DNA of 64,000 nucleotides from Letharia columbiana (taxonomy: Eukaryota; Ascomycota; Lecanoromycetes; Lecanorales; Parmeliaceae). Numbering within the stretch: position 1 is the first letter of the stretch; each line of letters starts with the position of its first letter. Where the stretch lies: assembly GCF_014066305.1 (NCBI RefSeq), contig NW_023501039.1, positions 1,116,001 through 1,180,000 on the forward strand, read 5' to 3'. The translations under genes were made by a program, and so were the position numbers. This document shows, in pieces, positions 12,213-22,417 of the stretch. The notes under the pieces are model-generated. The model searched no databases, had not been told where the DNA came from, and saw nothing but the letters and a program-made list of their open reading frames with translations.

Positions 12213-12891
12213 TCAGGGCTTCTCCGCCTTCATCTTAACACTCCCAATGTAGTCCAATTTCCCGACAGGCACCCCGTTGTGTCTAAGGATGTCATAGGCC
12301 GTCGTGAGGTGGAAGTAGAAATTCGGCAGCACGAAATCCAAGACGTAACTCTTCGCGGTGGTAAACTCCAACGTCGCCACTTTCACGTTCAGGACTATCT
12401 CCTCCTCCTCCTTCCCGTCCATGCCGTCCTCCGGCACCGTCTTCAGGAAGTCAATCGTCTTCTGAATGCGTGTCTGTAGCTCTTCAAAGGTGGTTTCGTC
12501 GTCTGGCATTGGGACGGCTTCGACTCCGGCGAGGCGGGCGGCGGAATCTTTGGCGTGATCGCTGACTCTCTGGATTTGATATGGTAGAGCGGCCATGTCT
12601 TCGATCAGGCGGGCTTCGAGAAGGTGGGCTGGGGGGAGGTTTCTGGTGGAGTGGTGGAGTCAGCGCTTTGTTATTTCAGATGAGCATTTCGGGTTCTCGA
12701 AGGATGTTTCTGGAGTACGGAAGTTGGGAGATATGTCTCAGGACTCCCGAGGATGCCCAAAAAGGAGAAATGGGGCTGGAGGATTCATACTGTGCATCGG
12801 CGTAGGTTGAGCCCTTAGAGAGGATGGCGGAAAGGTTGGTGAGGCCGCGGATGAAGACCGGGACAGTGATGTCGTAGAGGGAGAGAGGCAT
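12213..12891 (-). CDS. DUF1993 family protein
   Basis: Protein of 176 aa from exons 12891-12791 and 12642-12213, spliced through a 148-bp intron with donor GTATGA. It starts MPLSLYDITVPVFIRGLTNL, the typical opening of DUF1993 proteins, which are predicted helical bundles related in fold to DinB-like proteins. It continues QNLPPAHLLEARLIEDM and ends with FYFHLTTAYDILRHNG and a GKLDYIGS turn. These blocks are conserved in fungal and bacterial members. The biochemical function is not established. No catalytic residues can be named. Confidence 0.85.
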
Positions 12892-13466
12892 TTTGGGAAC
12901 TTCGGTGGGTTTGAATTGCAAAGTGTGAGAGAGGGATATTGGAGTATAATATCATCCTGACGTTTGGAGGCAGGCAGATATTCATCCCTTCACCGCCCTG
13001 GTTGATTTCAAAGCAACATTTGCTAGTCCTTTGAATTATAAATCACCTTTGTATGTTTTGATTGTTTGGTCAGGTAAAAGGTACCCTCAGGCGACTCGAG
13101 AGCTAGGGAGATGGCCCGGGTCGAAGCGCCAACTCTCAAATAGCGGCGGGCTGGTGCACCGGTTCTCCTTGGGGGCATGGGGGGGTGTTTACTCGAGTCG
13201 GAAGGTGCTTCCTGCGGGGTCTTTCTTGCTAGCCATATGTAGTATAGCTTGCTTGGCTGGATCCTTTTAAGATCCTTAAGGATTCTTCCACAGAAATCTA
13301 CATCCTCTTCCTCTTCTACCCACACGAGCTGATTCCTTGCTACCGTACCTTGTTGTTTACTCGGAGTCGGTGCCAGTTTCCAAGCGAGCGCGAATAATTG
13401 GTTTGTAAGTACATATGCCTCTAAAGTAGCTCTGTAGATTATACTGATTACCTTGCATACCTAGCT
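12892..13466. other. Intergenic, no confident gene
   Basis: A 100-codon minus-strand frame (13325-13023) begins with an acidic run coded by a CTCTTCCTCTTC repeat and shows no family signature, so I do not call it. The rest shows nothing recognisable. Confidence 0.5.
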
Positions 13467-14156
13467 TTAGCTTTCTGGCAATCGCAACATGTACCTAAAT
13501 TTATACATCCCCCATCCCCATCCCCCTTCCATGCCACCAGGAGCAAACTCTCTAAGGTCGACCTCGAAGCTGCCGACGTCCTTGAATGCTGCCTTCAGGT
13601 AGATGCCATGAGCGGCTTGCGAAGACTGCAGCCAGCAATACAAGCCATGATCATCAGCCTTGTCCGTGACCCAGCGTACCAACGCAGTGCCAACGCCATG
13701 ACCTTGCGCAGCTGGGTCAACGACGAGCGTGTCGAAATGTATGTACTTTCTGTTGGCCATCCAATCCTTCTGGACTCTGACGTAGTCCTCCTTGAGCACT
13801 GAGCGGAGAGTGCGGCCATCATCTTTCTTATCTTTCGTCTCGCCTTTCACTCCTTCGACCCTCGTAATCCCTCCCTTGCTCTCCAAGTGATCATCCTTGT
13901 CAAGGAAGCGGCATGCTTGCCATCCCAGGATGTTGCCTGTACCTTTGCTGATGGCCTTGATCACTGCGAATTGGGGGTTGGAAAACTGTGCCTTGAGCAT
14001 GTCCAGCAGCATGCTTTCGTACTCGTCGTTGTTCTTGAACATGAGCCGTGCCGAGTTGTCATGCGAAAAGGCGGCCATGTGGACGCGTATGAGTGATGGT
14101 ATATCATCTTCCGAGGCTGGGAGAAGGAATGTTGCGGCAGAGCCAGGTGGATTCAT
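13467..14156 (-). CDS. GNAT-family N-acetyltransferase (copy 1)
   Basis: Single-exon 229-aa protein with a GNAT fold. The N-terminal helix region reads DIPSLIRVHMAAFSHD. The acetyl-CoA motif A is intact as AAQGHGVGTALV (Q-x-x-G-x-G pattern). The C-terminal strand ends FRYMLRLPES. It differs from the 22-34 kb paralogues in keeping motif A intact, but shares their overall plan: AAF/xxSARLM near the N-terminus and a final YMLRLP strand like the zinc-finger fusion protein. The substrate is unknown. It lies immediately downstream (3') of the repeat precursor on the same strand, so it could act on that product, but this is speculative. Confidence 0.85.
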   Translation of the reverse strand: MNPPGSAATFLLPASEDDIPSLIRVHMAAFSHDNSARLMFKNNDEYESMLLDMLKAQFSNPQFAVIKAISKGTGNILGWQACRFLDKDDHLESKGGITRVEGVKGETKDKKDDGRTLRSVLKEDYVRVQKDWMANRKYIHFDTLVVDPAAQGHGVGTALVRWVTDKADDHGLYCWLQSSQAAHGIYLKAAFKDVGSFEVDLREFAPGGMEGGWGWGMYKFRYMLRLPES

Positions 14157-14753
14157 GGTGAGACAGTAGGCGGAGGGAATGGCAGCCTCTGGAAGCTAAC
14201 CCGATGCCCCGTATATGCTAGAGACAAAGATTGGGGGTTGACTATTAAGAGTACGATAATTGCAAAATCTATGGCGAAACCGCCTTTGAGACGAAGCGCT
14301 ACTATGAACATGGAATCCCTACCTACATAGCGTAAGCAGTCCTGAGGTGGGGTTCCCCAACTCTTTGTGGAAGGTACTTGAGACTTTGTTGACTCCTCCT
14401 TTGAGAACGACGTGCTCCTTTCTACGCTCATTGGAACGGATTCTGCATTGCCGTCTTTCGAAAAGTGTTTGATTCGGCAAAACGAGCATAGTCTCATTAT
14501 CTCGGGACCGAGCCCAAATTCGCCAACATTTATTATTATTCTATCATACAATGTATCCATGGCGGAAAGAAAGGGCATGAATGTTCCGCTCCTCTTTGCC
14601 CACAACCACTCCGAGCTACATATGTTCCTCAACAAGACATCGGTAGGTCATCTTTGGATCATGCTATCTATCATCGTTAGTCAACGCCAGAACTTTAGTG
14701 GCAAAAGACCTACGTCCGGGAACTCTTAGCTGTTCACGCCTACGCGGCTGGCC
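14157..14753. other. Intergenic between GNAT copy 1 and repeat precursor
   Basis: A 160-codon minus-strand frame (14635-14153) crosses this gap, but it has no domain, no signal peptide and biased content. I do not call it. It probably contains the precursor 3' UTR and the GNAT promoter. Confidence 0.5.
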
Positions 14754-15139
14754 TCAGGGCTGAGGCGTAGGGTAGTTCGCACGCTTGAGCTGCTTGGATT
14801 TGGCAGCCACAGGTGCCCTTTTCTCGACCGACCAGATCCCAGGCGCGCCGGGTTCATCATCCGCCCTTTTCTCCACTGACCAGATGCTAGGCGCGCCGGG
14901 TTCATCATCTGCCCTTTTCTCGGCCGACCAGTTCTTAGGCAAGCCGGGTTGCTCATCTGCCCTTTCCTCCATATGAACCACCGCAGTCTGCTCAGCGCGT
15001 ACCTCTTCGACCATAGCTGTATGGTGTGTTAGCATCGTGATGGCTTTCACTATGAAGATAACGTACCACCGCGTCTGCCGATAGGAGTGCCAAGGACACT
15101 GAGGGCCAGGGTTGCCAGGAGGACAATCGTGAAAAGCAT
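14754..15139 (-). CDS. Secreted Kex2-processed repeat precursor (candidate RiPP precursor)
   Basis: Predicted 111-aa pre-propeptide from exons 15139-15067 and 15016-14754 (50-bp intron, donor GTACGT). Residues 1-18 form a signal peptide (MLFTIVLLATLALSVLG). A short spacer leads to three 16-residue tandem units of pattern ADxxPGxPxxWSxEKR, each ending in a Kex2 dibasic site. A further KR precedes the last eight residues. The unit sequences are ADEQPGLPKNWSAEKR, ADDEPGAPSIWSVEKR and ADDEPGAPGIWSVEKR. Repeated cores bounded by KR are the design of fungal KEP/dikaritin precursors, and a UstYa-like gene lies 1.4 kb upstream on the same strand. The units lack Tyr; Trp is the only aromatic residue. 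Alternatives are a pheromone-like or repellent-like precursor. Confidence 0.8.
14817..14960 (-). repeat. Three 48-bp tandem repeats in the precursor
   Basis: Units at 14960-14913, 14912-14865 and 14864-14817 code the three 16-residue peptides. Units 2 and 3 differ by a few bases; unit 1 is more diverged. The repeat stays in frame, which shows selection for the peptide repeat. Confidence 0.9.
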
Positions 15140-16551
15140 CGTGTCGATCGTCGCTTTCAAAAGGGCGCTATCAGCACACTGACTGCAATAGCAGGACAAA
15201 CAGCTGACTTACTAAATTATTTATCGTATTGGGGTTGGATGTGAAATCGATGTGAACTTGGTGGTGTCGTTTCTACTTCTGGTGTTTGGCTTTGATAAAA
15301 GCGATTGCTTCTGAAAAGTGAGGCAAGGGAGAGAGAAGGAGGAGGATCTTTGCTTTGTATAATAGAGCCTTGGGTCTTCGGCTCCTCTTCTCGATCAAGG
15401 GTGACTTGGATTTTAGCCCCAAGAGAGTTTTTCCGATCAATGTGCGTCGAGGCTCCTCGCTCGTCTTGCTGGGATGAGGCAAGCAAATGACTGTCAATGT
15501 TTCAAAAATGATGAGTCGAGACCACTAGGCGGGTAGGTGCACACCGATGATCTGATGTCTAGCCCGGAATACTTGTGGAGACATAATCGTCCGCGGCCGT
15601 ACAGGACCCTGCTTCTCCCCTCTGGACCGCCAATGTGCGAAGGAAGAGTGCCTGATACGGCGAAGGTAATAGGCCAGGACTTGCCAGGTACCTCCGTCAC
15701 CGCCTCCCGAGTCGCCGGGCTCGTGATTTTTGGTAATTCTATGTTCACCAAACGGGTCGGTGCTACGATGTTCAAGTCCGACTTCCTAGTTCGGAGACTT
15801 CCTGATTGACAGAGGGGTTTTAACGGCCGTTCAGGACCCTGCTTCAATTATGCGGGCCGCCACTCGGTGGAGAAGAAGTCAAACATATTGGAGATGATCT
15901 AGCAGGTCCGTAGCATTGGCAACCCTGCCTAAAGGTGCTTGACTAGCTTCGTGGCTCTGGTGGAAGATGCCGTTCCTTCACTAGGATGACGGCGCAGACC
16001 TTATTCGGGGTACTGTAGGCTCGTTGAAGGCCCTTCACCACGAGATACCAAAATGCAGCTTTGATGGCCGTCTGGTAGGCGGGTCTAGCTTTGGTGTTCT
16101 GGCGCAGATGGAAGGCCTTGTAGATGAAACAGAACCAGCTTCCCTGTTCCGGACCGCCACACTGATTATCTCTTGGACAAGGTCACAATTTGCGAACAGT
16201 CGGCTACATGCGTCAGAAAAATCTCCAAGAGTATGTATCGTCTTGTCTGTTGTGGTGGCAATTGTTAATGAAGGCTTCTGGCAGATTCTACGTGGATGAA
16301 TGATCGTCTCAAGGTATCATCAGTAACAGCATCATCATTAAACGACGATGAATAAGAAATTCTATTACTTGCTCTTAGTGCTGTCATGATCGAGGCTTTG
16401 TGTCCGTGGACAATTGGGCGGAACTGCGGGACAGTTTGCCTGAAGGCCTAGCACTAAGCCAACGCATACAACATCAAATGTAAGCAGGGTCTACCATACA
16501 CAATAGGATCAAATTCTTAAGAGGTCTCCCCAGACTAAAATGCCGGTCCGA
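15140..16551. other. Intergenic 1.4 kb between precursor and UstYa gene
   Basis: No supportable gene. It contains the precursor promoter. Two direct copies of a 22-bp sequence (CGGCCGTWCAGGACCCTGCT followed by TC) lie at 15594-15615 and 15824-15845 with one mismatch. The frames that remain open here do not resemble a known cluster enzyme. Confidence 0.5.
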
Positions 16552-17462
16552 CTATTTAGGTTCTGGATCTCCTCGAGATGAGACATAGTCGTAGTTGATA
16601 ACTCGACCGGGGATTGTCTCTTCGTCCGAGATCTTGATCCACTCGCTGGCATTCTTGCCATCATAGACCCTCCATTTCTCCGCGAAACGAAACACTCTAT
16701 CAAAGTCTCGACACTTGTGCTCGCCGTATCCTGTAAACGCCGCGTCCCGTGTCCCCAACGCCACTCGAAATTCCAGATTCGTGTCGACGTGGCATTGGAG
16801 TGCCTGGCGGATGTAGTCCAGACAGTGCACCATGTGCTTGTCCGTCTCGGTTGTCGCGGCGCGCTGTTGACCGGCGAAGTAGTTCTTGCGTATGGTAGCC
16901 TTGTGGGTCGGATCAGCAAAGGTTTGTCCTGGAGATGGGAATGGAATAACTCACAAGACAATGAAGCTGGTGGACGAAAGCTAGATTGACTATTTCTGGA
17001 CCAATAACCGGATGCTGCACAACACCAAGACCGTCTAAGCATTCATCAGTGCGGCTCTTTCCATCGTGGGCTGAATTAGACATACTTGGGAGAATACTGC
17101 GCCATGCTTCATCACTCTCCGGCGACGGTTTCATCCTGAACTTCTCGTCGAGCGTAAATTCTGTGGAGAAGAGACCAGGGGGAACTGTAACGCGAATCTC
17201 GGTTAGCTACGATCTCTTTGGCAGATGCCTTCTCCGGAGACGTACTCAGAATCGAGAGGTCTTCCGCAAGTGCTGTCTCGTTTGAAAAGACGTATTGGCC
17301 GGCGACGAGGCTCATAATCGTGAAGACGCAACCACAAAGAAAGCAGGCCAAACTCGAGACCCATTTCCACAGCTTCCGGCTGACATTTCTGGTACCAATT
17401 CTCGAGGGAGTCGCGACTTCTTCGTCGTGCTCCTTGTTCTGGAGAAGATGATATGCTGCCAT
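16552..17462 (-). CDS. UstYa-like oxidase (DUF3328)
   Basis: Predicted 247-aa single-pass membrane protein from exons 17462-17246, 17184-17086, 17034-16955 and 16899-16552. A transmembrane helix lies at about residues 33-55 (VSSLACFLCGCVFTIMSLVA). The globular part has both family HxxHC motifs, VHQLHC and HMVHC, followed by LDYIRQALQCHVDT, the usual setting of the second motif. GLGVVQHPVIGPEIV and the C-terminal HKCRDFDRVFRFAEKW also fit. UstYa/UstYb proteins catalyse oxidative cyclisation of dikaritin RiPPs (ustiloxin, asperipin, phomopsin types). The nearby repeat precursor makes that role likely here. A second UstY gene is not seen in the window. Confidence 0.88.
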
Positions 17463-19776
17463 GCTTCTATGTCCCTTAGTACGACTGAAACTCCGGATGC
17501 TTGGAGCTGATCAGAATCTGGACGATTCCTTGAGCTTTCCGACTGCGTACTCCGAGAACCGTCAATGGTAGCATAGGCCTTACAGTGCCTGGGATGCGTC
17601 CACTCGGGCGGTATTCTCCGGCATCTCCCCTGTCCATATGGCGATTTCGATCTTCATTGAAGTGTCGGACATACGTCCAAGTTGGGGAAAGAGTGTCTGT
17701 CATTGCCGAGTCATGTATGTTCTCCTCGCTTGAAATGTGTCAGCTACTCAGCATCCGAGAGCCCGTCCGTTTGACAGCGGAGTTTGAAGTGGGGCGTCGC
17801 GTATGGAGTAAGGCGGCAAGCAGCGTTCAGGCAAGGCCGCCTACATATGCGTTCCGTAATAATCTCGGGCCGTCGGCGTTATCGTCGCTTTAAGCCTTGG
17901 CTGGTGGTGGCCCAGTTGAGAGGACAAGTCATGGAAGACGCGTTCCAGGGCCAGATACATACCGTATTCAAAGCCATGGCTCTCTTGGATTTTCTAGATG
18001 CACAAGATTCAGAGCGCGCGGCTCCAAGATCGCAGACAAAATCAGCACCGAGTCCGTCAAAGTACTCGCCGGTTTGCACAGCTCATCGCCTCCGTAAGCC
18101 ATCTACACCTGCCCGTGCTAGCTTTAGGATCGAGTGCCTATACTCTTCCAGTCGTGCAGCGGAACGGTATGATGGGTCTGTTTCAAAAATGATACCGCTG
18201 ACTTCCTTCAGAGAAAGGCCCTGATGCTAATCCCGAGCCGCTGGTGCCGCAAACTTGGAAAACCAAGTAGGCTCTTGCGGGAGGCCTACAGCACTTCTGG
18301 CGCTATCTACTGCGGAACGTTATCGGATGGCTGTTGTTGGGCTGCAGAAACGCGGTTCCACCGATGTATCTAAAAACATGAACGCGAATGCCTAAGGCCT
18401 GAATCAATCACAATACAAAGCGTTGTGCCACATTTCCGTCTGAAGAATGATCTGCAAAGAGTGTTGGTATAGGTACCCAACTCCCCAAGATTGTACCGTA
18501 CTGTCTTCGGTAAAAGCTGCCGCTGTTCTGCAGAACTGGCACGACTGAGAGCTTTGGCCAAAAGTAAAACTCATCAGGGCCTGATTTAGCCGTGGTATTC
18601 CATTCCTACGGCCTAGAGTCTGGTCGCGAGAAGGGAGCTTGATCCGGACGTGTGCATGGCTAAAGGGCGGCGAAAGAACAAAGTGGCGGGCCAAGTGCAT
18701 ACTGCCAAAGAGGTAGAGTTACTGGTACACAGCTGGATCTCGGTCACGCACGGAAGCACACTGGAGCGAAAGTACCATTGACAGCGTTCTCCCGAACTCT
18801 CCAGAGTCTCATCCAGAGCATTGGGCTCTACCCCTCTTCCAAGCTTCCAAGCTGATGATTCGTCTTCCACCCTCCCGATACTGCATTGCATACTCGCATA
18901 CACGATACTAGCCTATGATCAGCATAAAAGGCTACCGACAAGGCATCTCTTCGTTCGAGCCGAGCCACATTCGTGCAAGCGCTCGGGTACGTGCCTGTAT
19001 GATGTGCATGGCGCTAGTTTTTTGACGACCGACCATCGATGATGAATTTGCTCATTGCGGTGTAACATAATCCCCAGCGTCCAGCTCTTCGCCCACTTCC
19101 GACAAAAATGTTTGCACTCTAATTCGGTGTAGATGACTAGGAGAAGTATTGGCATCATCATCTCGAAAAATGTGCCAAGCGTTCAGGACTGTCCCTGAAG
19201 AAATCCCACTAGCCGGATTATCGTAGGACTTTCGATTTGAGGCTGTGCAGGACACAGCTTTTGACTGGACGAAAGCTCAGCGATAAGGCATTACCACGCA
19301 GCCTGATCTTCCCAGTTGAGGAAGATCCTGCATCAGCATAAGCGTCCATGATGCCTTCCTGCTTCCTTGACGCTTGCCTATGGCCGTAGGCTATGAGCGA
19401 GACGCGGGCACCCGCAATCGTTGTAGCTGGAAATCCAATGATGGGGTATCTAGACGCCGCCTGGTGCGGTCACTTGACCCAGATCCGCACGAACATGGAC
19501 TTGGGTGAAGCTGTCCCCATACTACGGACTTCTACAGCTACCCCATGCGCCTGAGTGAGGACCGTGACCCTCAATCTTTGCACACCCGGTAAGTTACAGA
19601 GAAATGCGATGGCACTGAAGGCTCCCTTCAGCAAGTCTCCTCTCTCCCCCATCAAATTTTGAAAAGGACAGTATCCACCGACCTCCATAATTCTTTCTCT
19701 CATTTCATTCCAAGACCCTATATTTGGTCATCCTTTGCTTGTACTCCTTGCATTAACCACACCATCACCTAAAGCC
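17463..19776. other. 2.3 kb without confident gene; possible decayed coding DNA
   Basis: On the minus strand near 18220-18080 there is a 45-codon frame (KEVSGIIFETDPSYRSAARL, then EEYRHSILKLARAGVDGLRR) that looks coding but ends in a stop. A second open piece (GEYFDGLGADFVCDLG) continues in the same frame after it. I cannot name the family or join exons, so a decayed gene is possible but unproven. The rest shows nothing clear. Confidence 0.4.
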
Positions 19777-21199
19777 ATGGGAGACGGTCAAACTGTAAAC
19801 GGCCAAGCAAAGGTCATCGTCGCTGTTAGTGCCGTCCTATCAGCTTTAGCCATCCTAGCCGTCGCTCTCCGCTTCTACACCAAAACTTACAAAAGCGCAA
19901 GAATCCATAAGGAAGACTGGCTGATCCTTGGTGGTCTGGTAAGATCATTCTACCCTGGCTGATTTGAGTGGCTGCATTATTTTCTCTCTCAAATTCGCTT
20001 ACAGAACGTCAGGCTCTCACGCTTGGTGTTACTATCAACAACATCGTCGGAGTCGCAGTCGGTGGCATTGGCGAGCAGGAGATATGGACCAACATTTACG
20101 CTGGCGATGGTGTTCCATTGTTCCCCACTCCCAAAGAGTTGCTGCCTGATGGCAAGGTCATGTTTGTGATGCAAATCATGCATACATGTGCCATGCCGGT
20201 CATCAAAGCTTCGGTCCTGACTTTTTACTGGCGTATCTTCGTCACTCCGGTCAACTCCTCTCGCAACCTCAGAATTGCAATCTGGGTGATCGCCACCTAT
20301 GTGCTCCTCTGGTGGATCAGCATCTTTTTCGCCACTCTTTTCCAGTGCAATCCGATCTCAGACAATTGGGGAACCAATCCCTTGCAGCTACCAGGCTGTC
20401 CGAACAACATCAACGTCATGTATCAGACTGCCGCATTCACAAATCTCGTCAGCGATATAGTAATCCTGGCGCTTCCCTTTTTCCCTATGAGGAAGGTTCA
20501 GCTTCCCCTGGAGAAAAAAGTCGCAGTGCTATGCATCTTCATGACTGGTGCCGTGTAAGCAAACAATGTCACCGTCAATGAGAGAATGGAAAGCTAAATT
20601 TGTTATCTAGTGTAGTCGTAGCTGGTATTGGTCGAACGGTGTCCTACTTTAAGCTTCGAGACCTCGCAGACTTCAACTTTTCATGTGAGCAACTAATTCA
20701 TCCTCTTCCCGCTCAACGATCCATCTTCAAGTCTTCTCTCCGCCCTCCACCTCAGCTTTCTCACTAATTCTTACGCTTAGTCCACTATTATTGGATCGTG
20801 CTCTGGACCTCCATCGAGCCTACTCTTGGCGTCATCGGCGCCTGCCTCCCCACCCTGCGCCCTTTCTTCAACGGCGTATCGCCAGAGTCCGTCATCCGTT
20901 CCATCCGCAGCCAGATCAGTCTTCGCTCCTTGCGCTCTCCCAAAAGTTCCCCAAAAAGTTCCCCTAAAAGCTCTCCCAAAGGTTCCCACAATACGACCAG
21001 TCGCCCCGGACCTGCAAGCGAATCGAACGAGAGATTTGCGCACTCGGTTGAGGCCGTGGAGGGTTTTGGTACCGTCGACAATCATATCACCTCTATGGAA
21101 TTGCAGGACAGGAATCAGTTGGAGAAGATTTCGGATGGCAGGGGGAACAGTATCCACGTTAATCGGGACATTCATCAGCGCACTGAGGATATGGTGTGA
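19777..21199 (+). CDS. Rhodopsin-like (SAT4-type) integral membrane protein
   Basis: Predicted 398-aa seven-helix fungal plasma-membrane protein of the SAT4 family. Exons are 19777-19938, 20013-20554, 20611-20684 and 20781-21199. Hydrophobic segments include KVIVAVSAVLSALAILAVAL, the ALTLGVTINNIVGVAVGG region, IWVIATYVLLWWISIFFATL, LVSDIVILALPFF and VAVLCIFMTGAVVVVAGIG. The family hallmarks HKEDWLIL (loop 1) and FQCNPI..W (loop 4) are present, with a GIWTxxE-like segment WIVLWTSIEPTLGVIGACLP near helix 7. The C-terminus is Ser/Lys/Pro-rich with a KSSPKSSPKSSP repeat. Such proteins are common near secondary-metabolite genes. The ligand is unknown. Confidence 0.87.
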
Positions 21200-22417
21200 T
21201 GGCTCCGACGGCCCTCTTGGGTACTCTTGCGTGGAGACAATCAATATTACACGCGCGGGATGCTTCGATGGGGTGGGTGGAGAGGTGCTCTTACGCTTGG
21301 AGAAGAACAATGCCACTGATCGAAGTCATGAATCTATGAACGGCAACGAGAAAAGAAACTATGACTTGTTTGCGGGTGGGATGGGAGCAAGCCCTTCCTC
21401 CTTCCTGCTTGCTTCGGGTGGTTGTGGTAGCGTGTCATTTAGAGCTTACATACCTTAGCGATAATATACTTTCTATTGATAAATCCATTCTTTGAAAGAA
21501 GTCGTGTCTCACTCACAGATCCTTCTCACATGGCGAATATCCCTGCCACCCAGCACTGCTCAATTGCTCAGTATGCCGCCCTCATACTCTGCCTTTGCCG
21601 GGATACCACCCTTCTGAAGTTCCCATCCACTGACTCTCGTATCTTGAGAAAGACCATTGATTGCTTCGCTCAAGCCTTCCTTATACGGCCATCTAAGAGC
21701 AAGGTTCTGCTCGAGCTATGTGATACATTCAAGCTTACGGTCTCGATGTCTTTCACACTCCCGGTCCTCCTTCACTAAGGCTCCCACCTGCACAGGGAAG
21801 TGAAAACCTCCGCACTGTACTCAACGTTATCGCACGGTACTTCTATCGGCTCGAAAGAGTCTTATGGATGTCAGGATTCCTACGCTATTTGCAGCTTGTG
21901 GGCCTAAAAATTCTGCTTGTTGAAGGGTTGTACGATTTGTAGTCTTATCAGTCCGCAAATTTCTCGAGCTTCTAAGAAAAGCTTCACTTCGCCAAGCCGC
22001 CAAGACGCTAGGCTGTATCATCTTTTGAGTTTCGAGGTTTCTACTATTTATTTGGACAGGGTGCTTGAAACAACGCTTTGCTCATCGCTGAGTGGGCTAC
22101 TTATACCCCTATTTGCCACCATGTGGGGTAGCTTCAACACAGGTGCTGCAGCAAATCTCAACCCAATGCGTCAAGTGTAGCTTCAGATTCAACACAGCCT
22201 TCGTGGGGAGGGACTGCTTCTTTACGGTCTCAGCTTGGGAAGCTCGGAGACAGCGACTTTTAGTTTGTTGCCACAAGGGCCATCGAGGAGGCATAATATC
22301 CACGTTTCTAATCTAAGTCGACCGCATGTTCCAATAGCTCCCAATCGCATTTCAGTCTATCCGCCGCATACACTCATACTTCCCTGCATCAAACCAGTCC
22401 ATCAATCATCGACCACC
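21200..22417. other. Intergenic 1.2 kb
   Basis: No frame with recognisable domains. A 100-codon plus frame (21476-21778) has no signature. The stretch probably holds 3' regions of the rhodopsin-like gene and GNAT copy 2. Confidence 0.5.

Noticed and set aside
13023..13325. 100-codon minus frame starting MWVEEEEDVDF
   Set aside because: The acidic start comes from a triplet-like repeat and the rest shows no family similarity or intron logic.
14153..14635. 160-codon minus frame
   Set aside because: Overlaps the GNAT start, has no recognisable motif and no signal peptide.
14754..15139. Alpha-type mating pheromone precursor
   Set aside because: KR-bounded repeats fit, but the known Pezizomycotina pheromone cores begin with Trp or have paired cysteines around PGQ. 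These units begin with ADxx, end with WSxE and have no cysteine, and a UstYa gene is adjacent.
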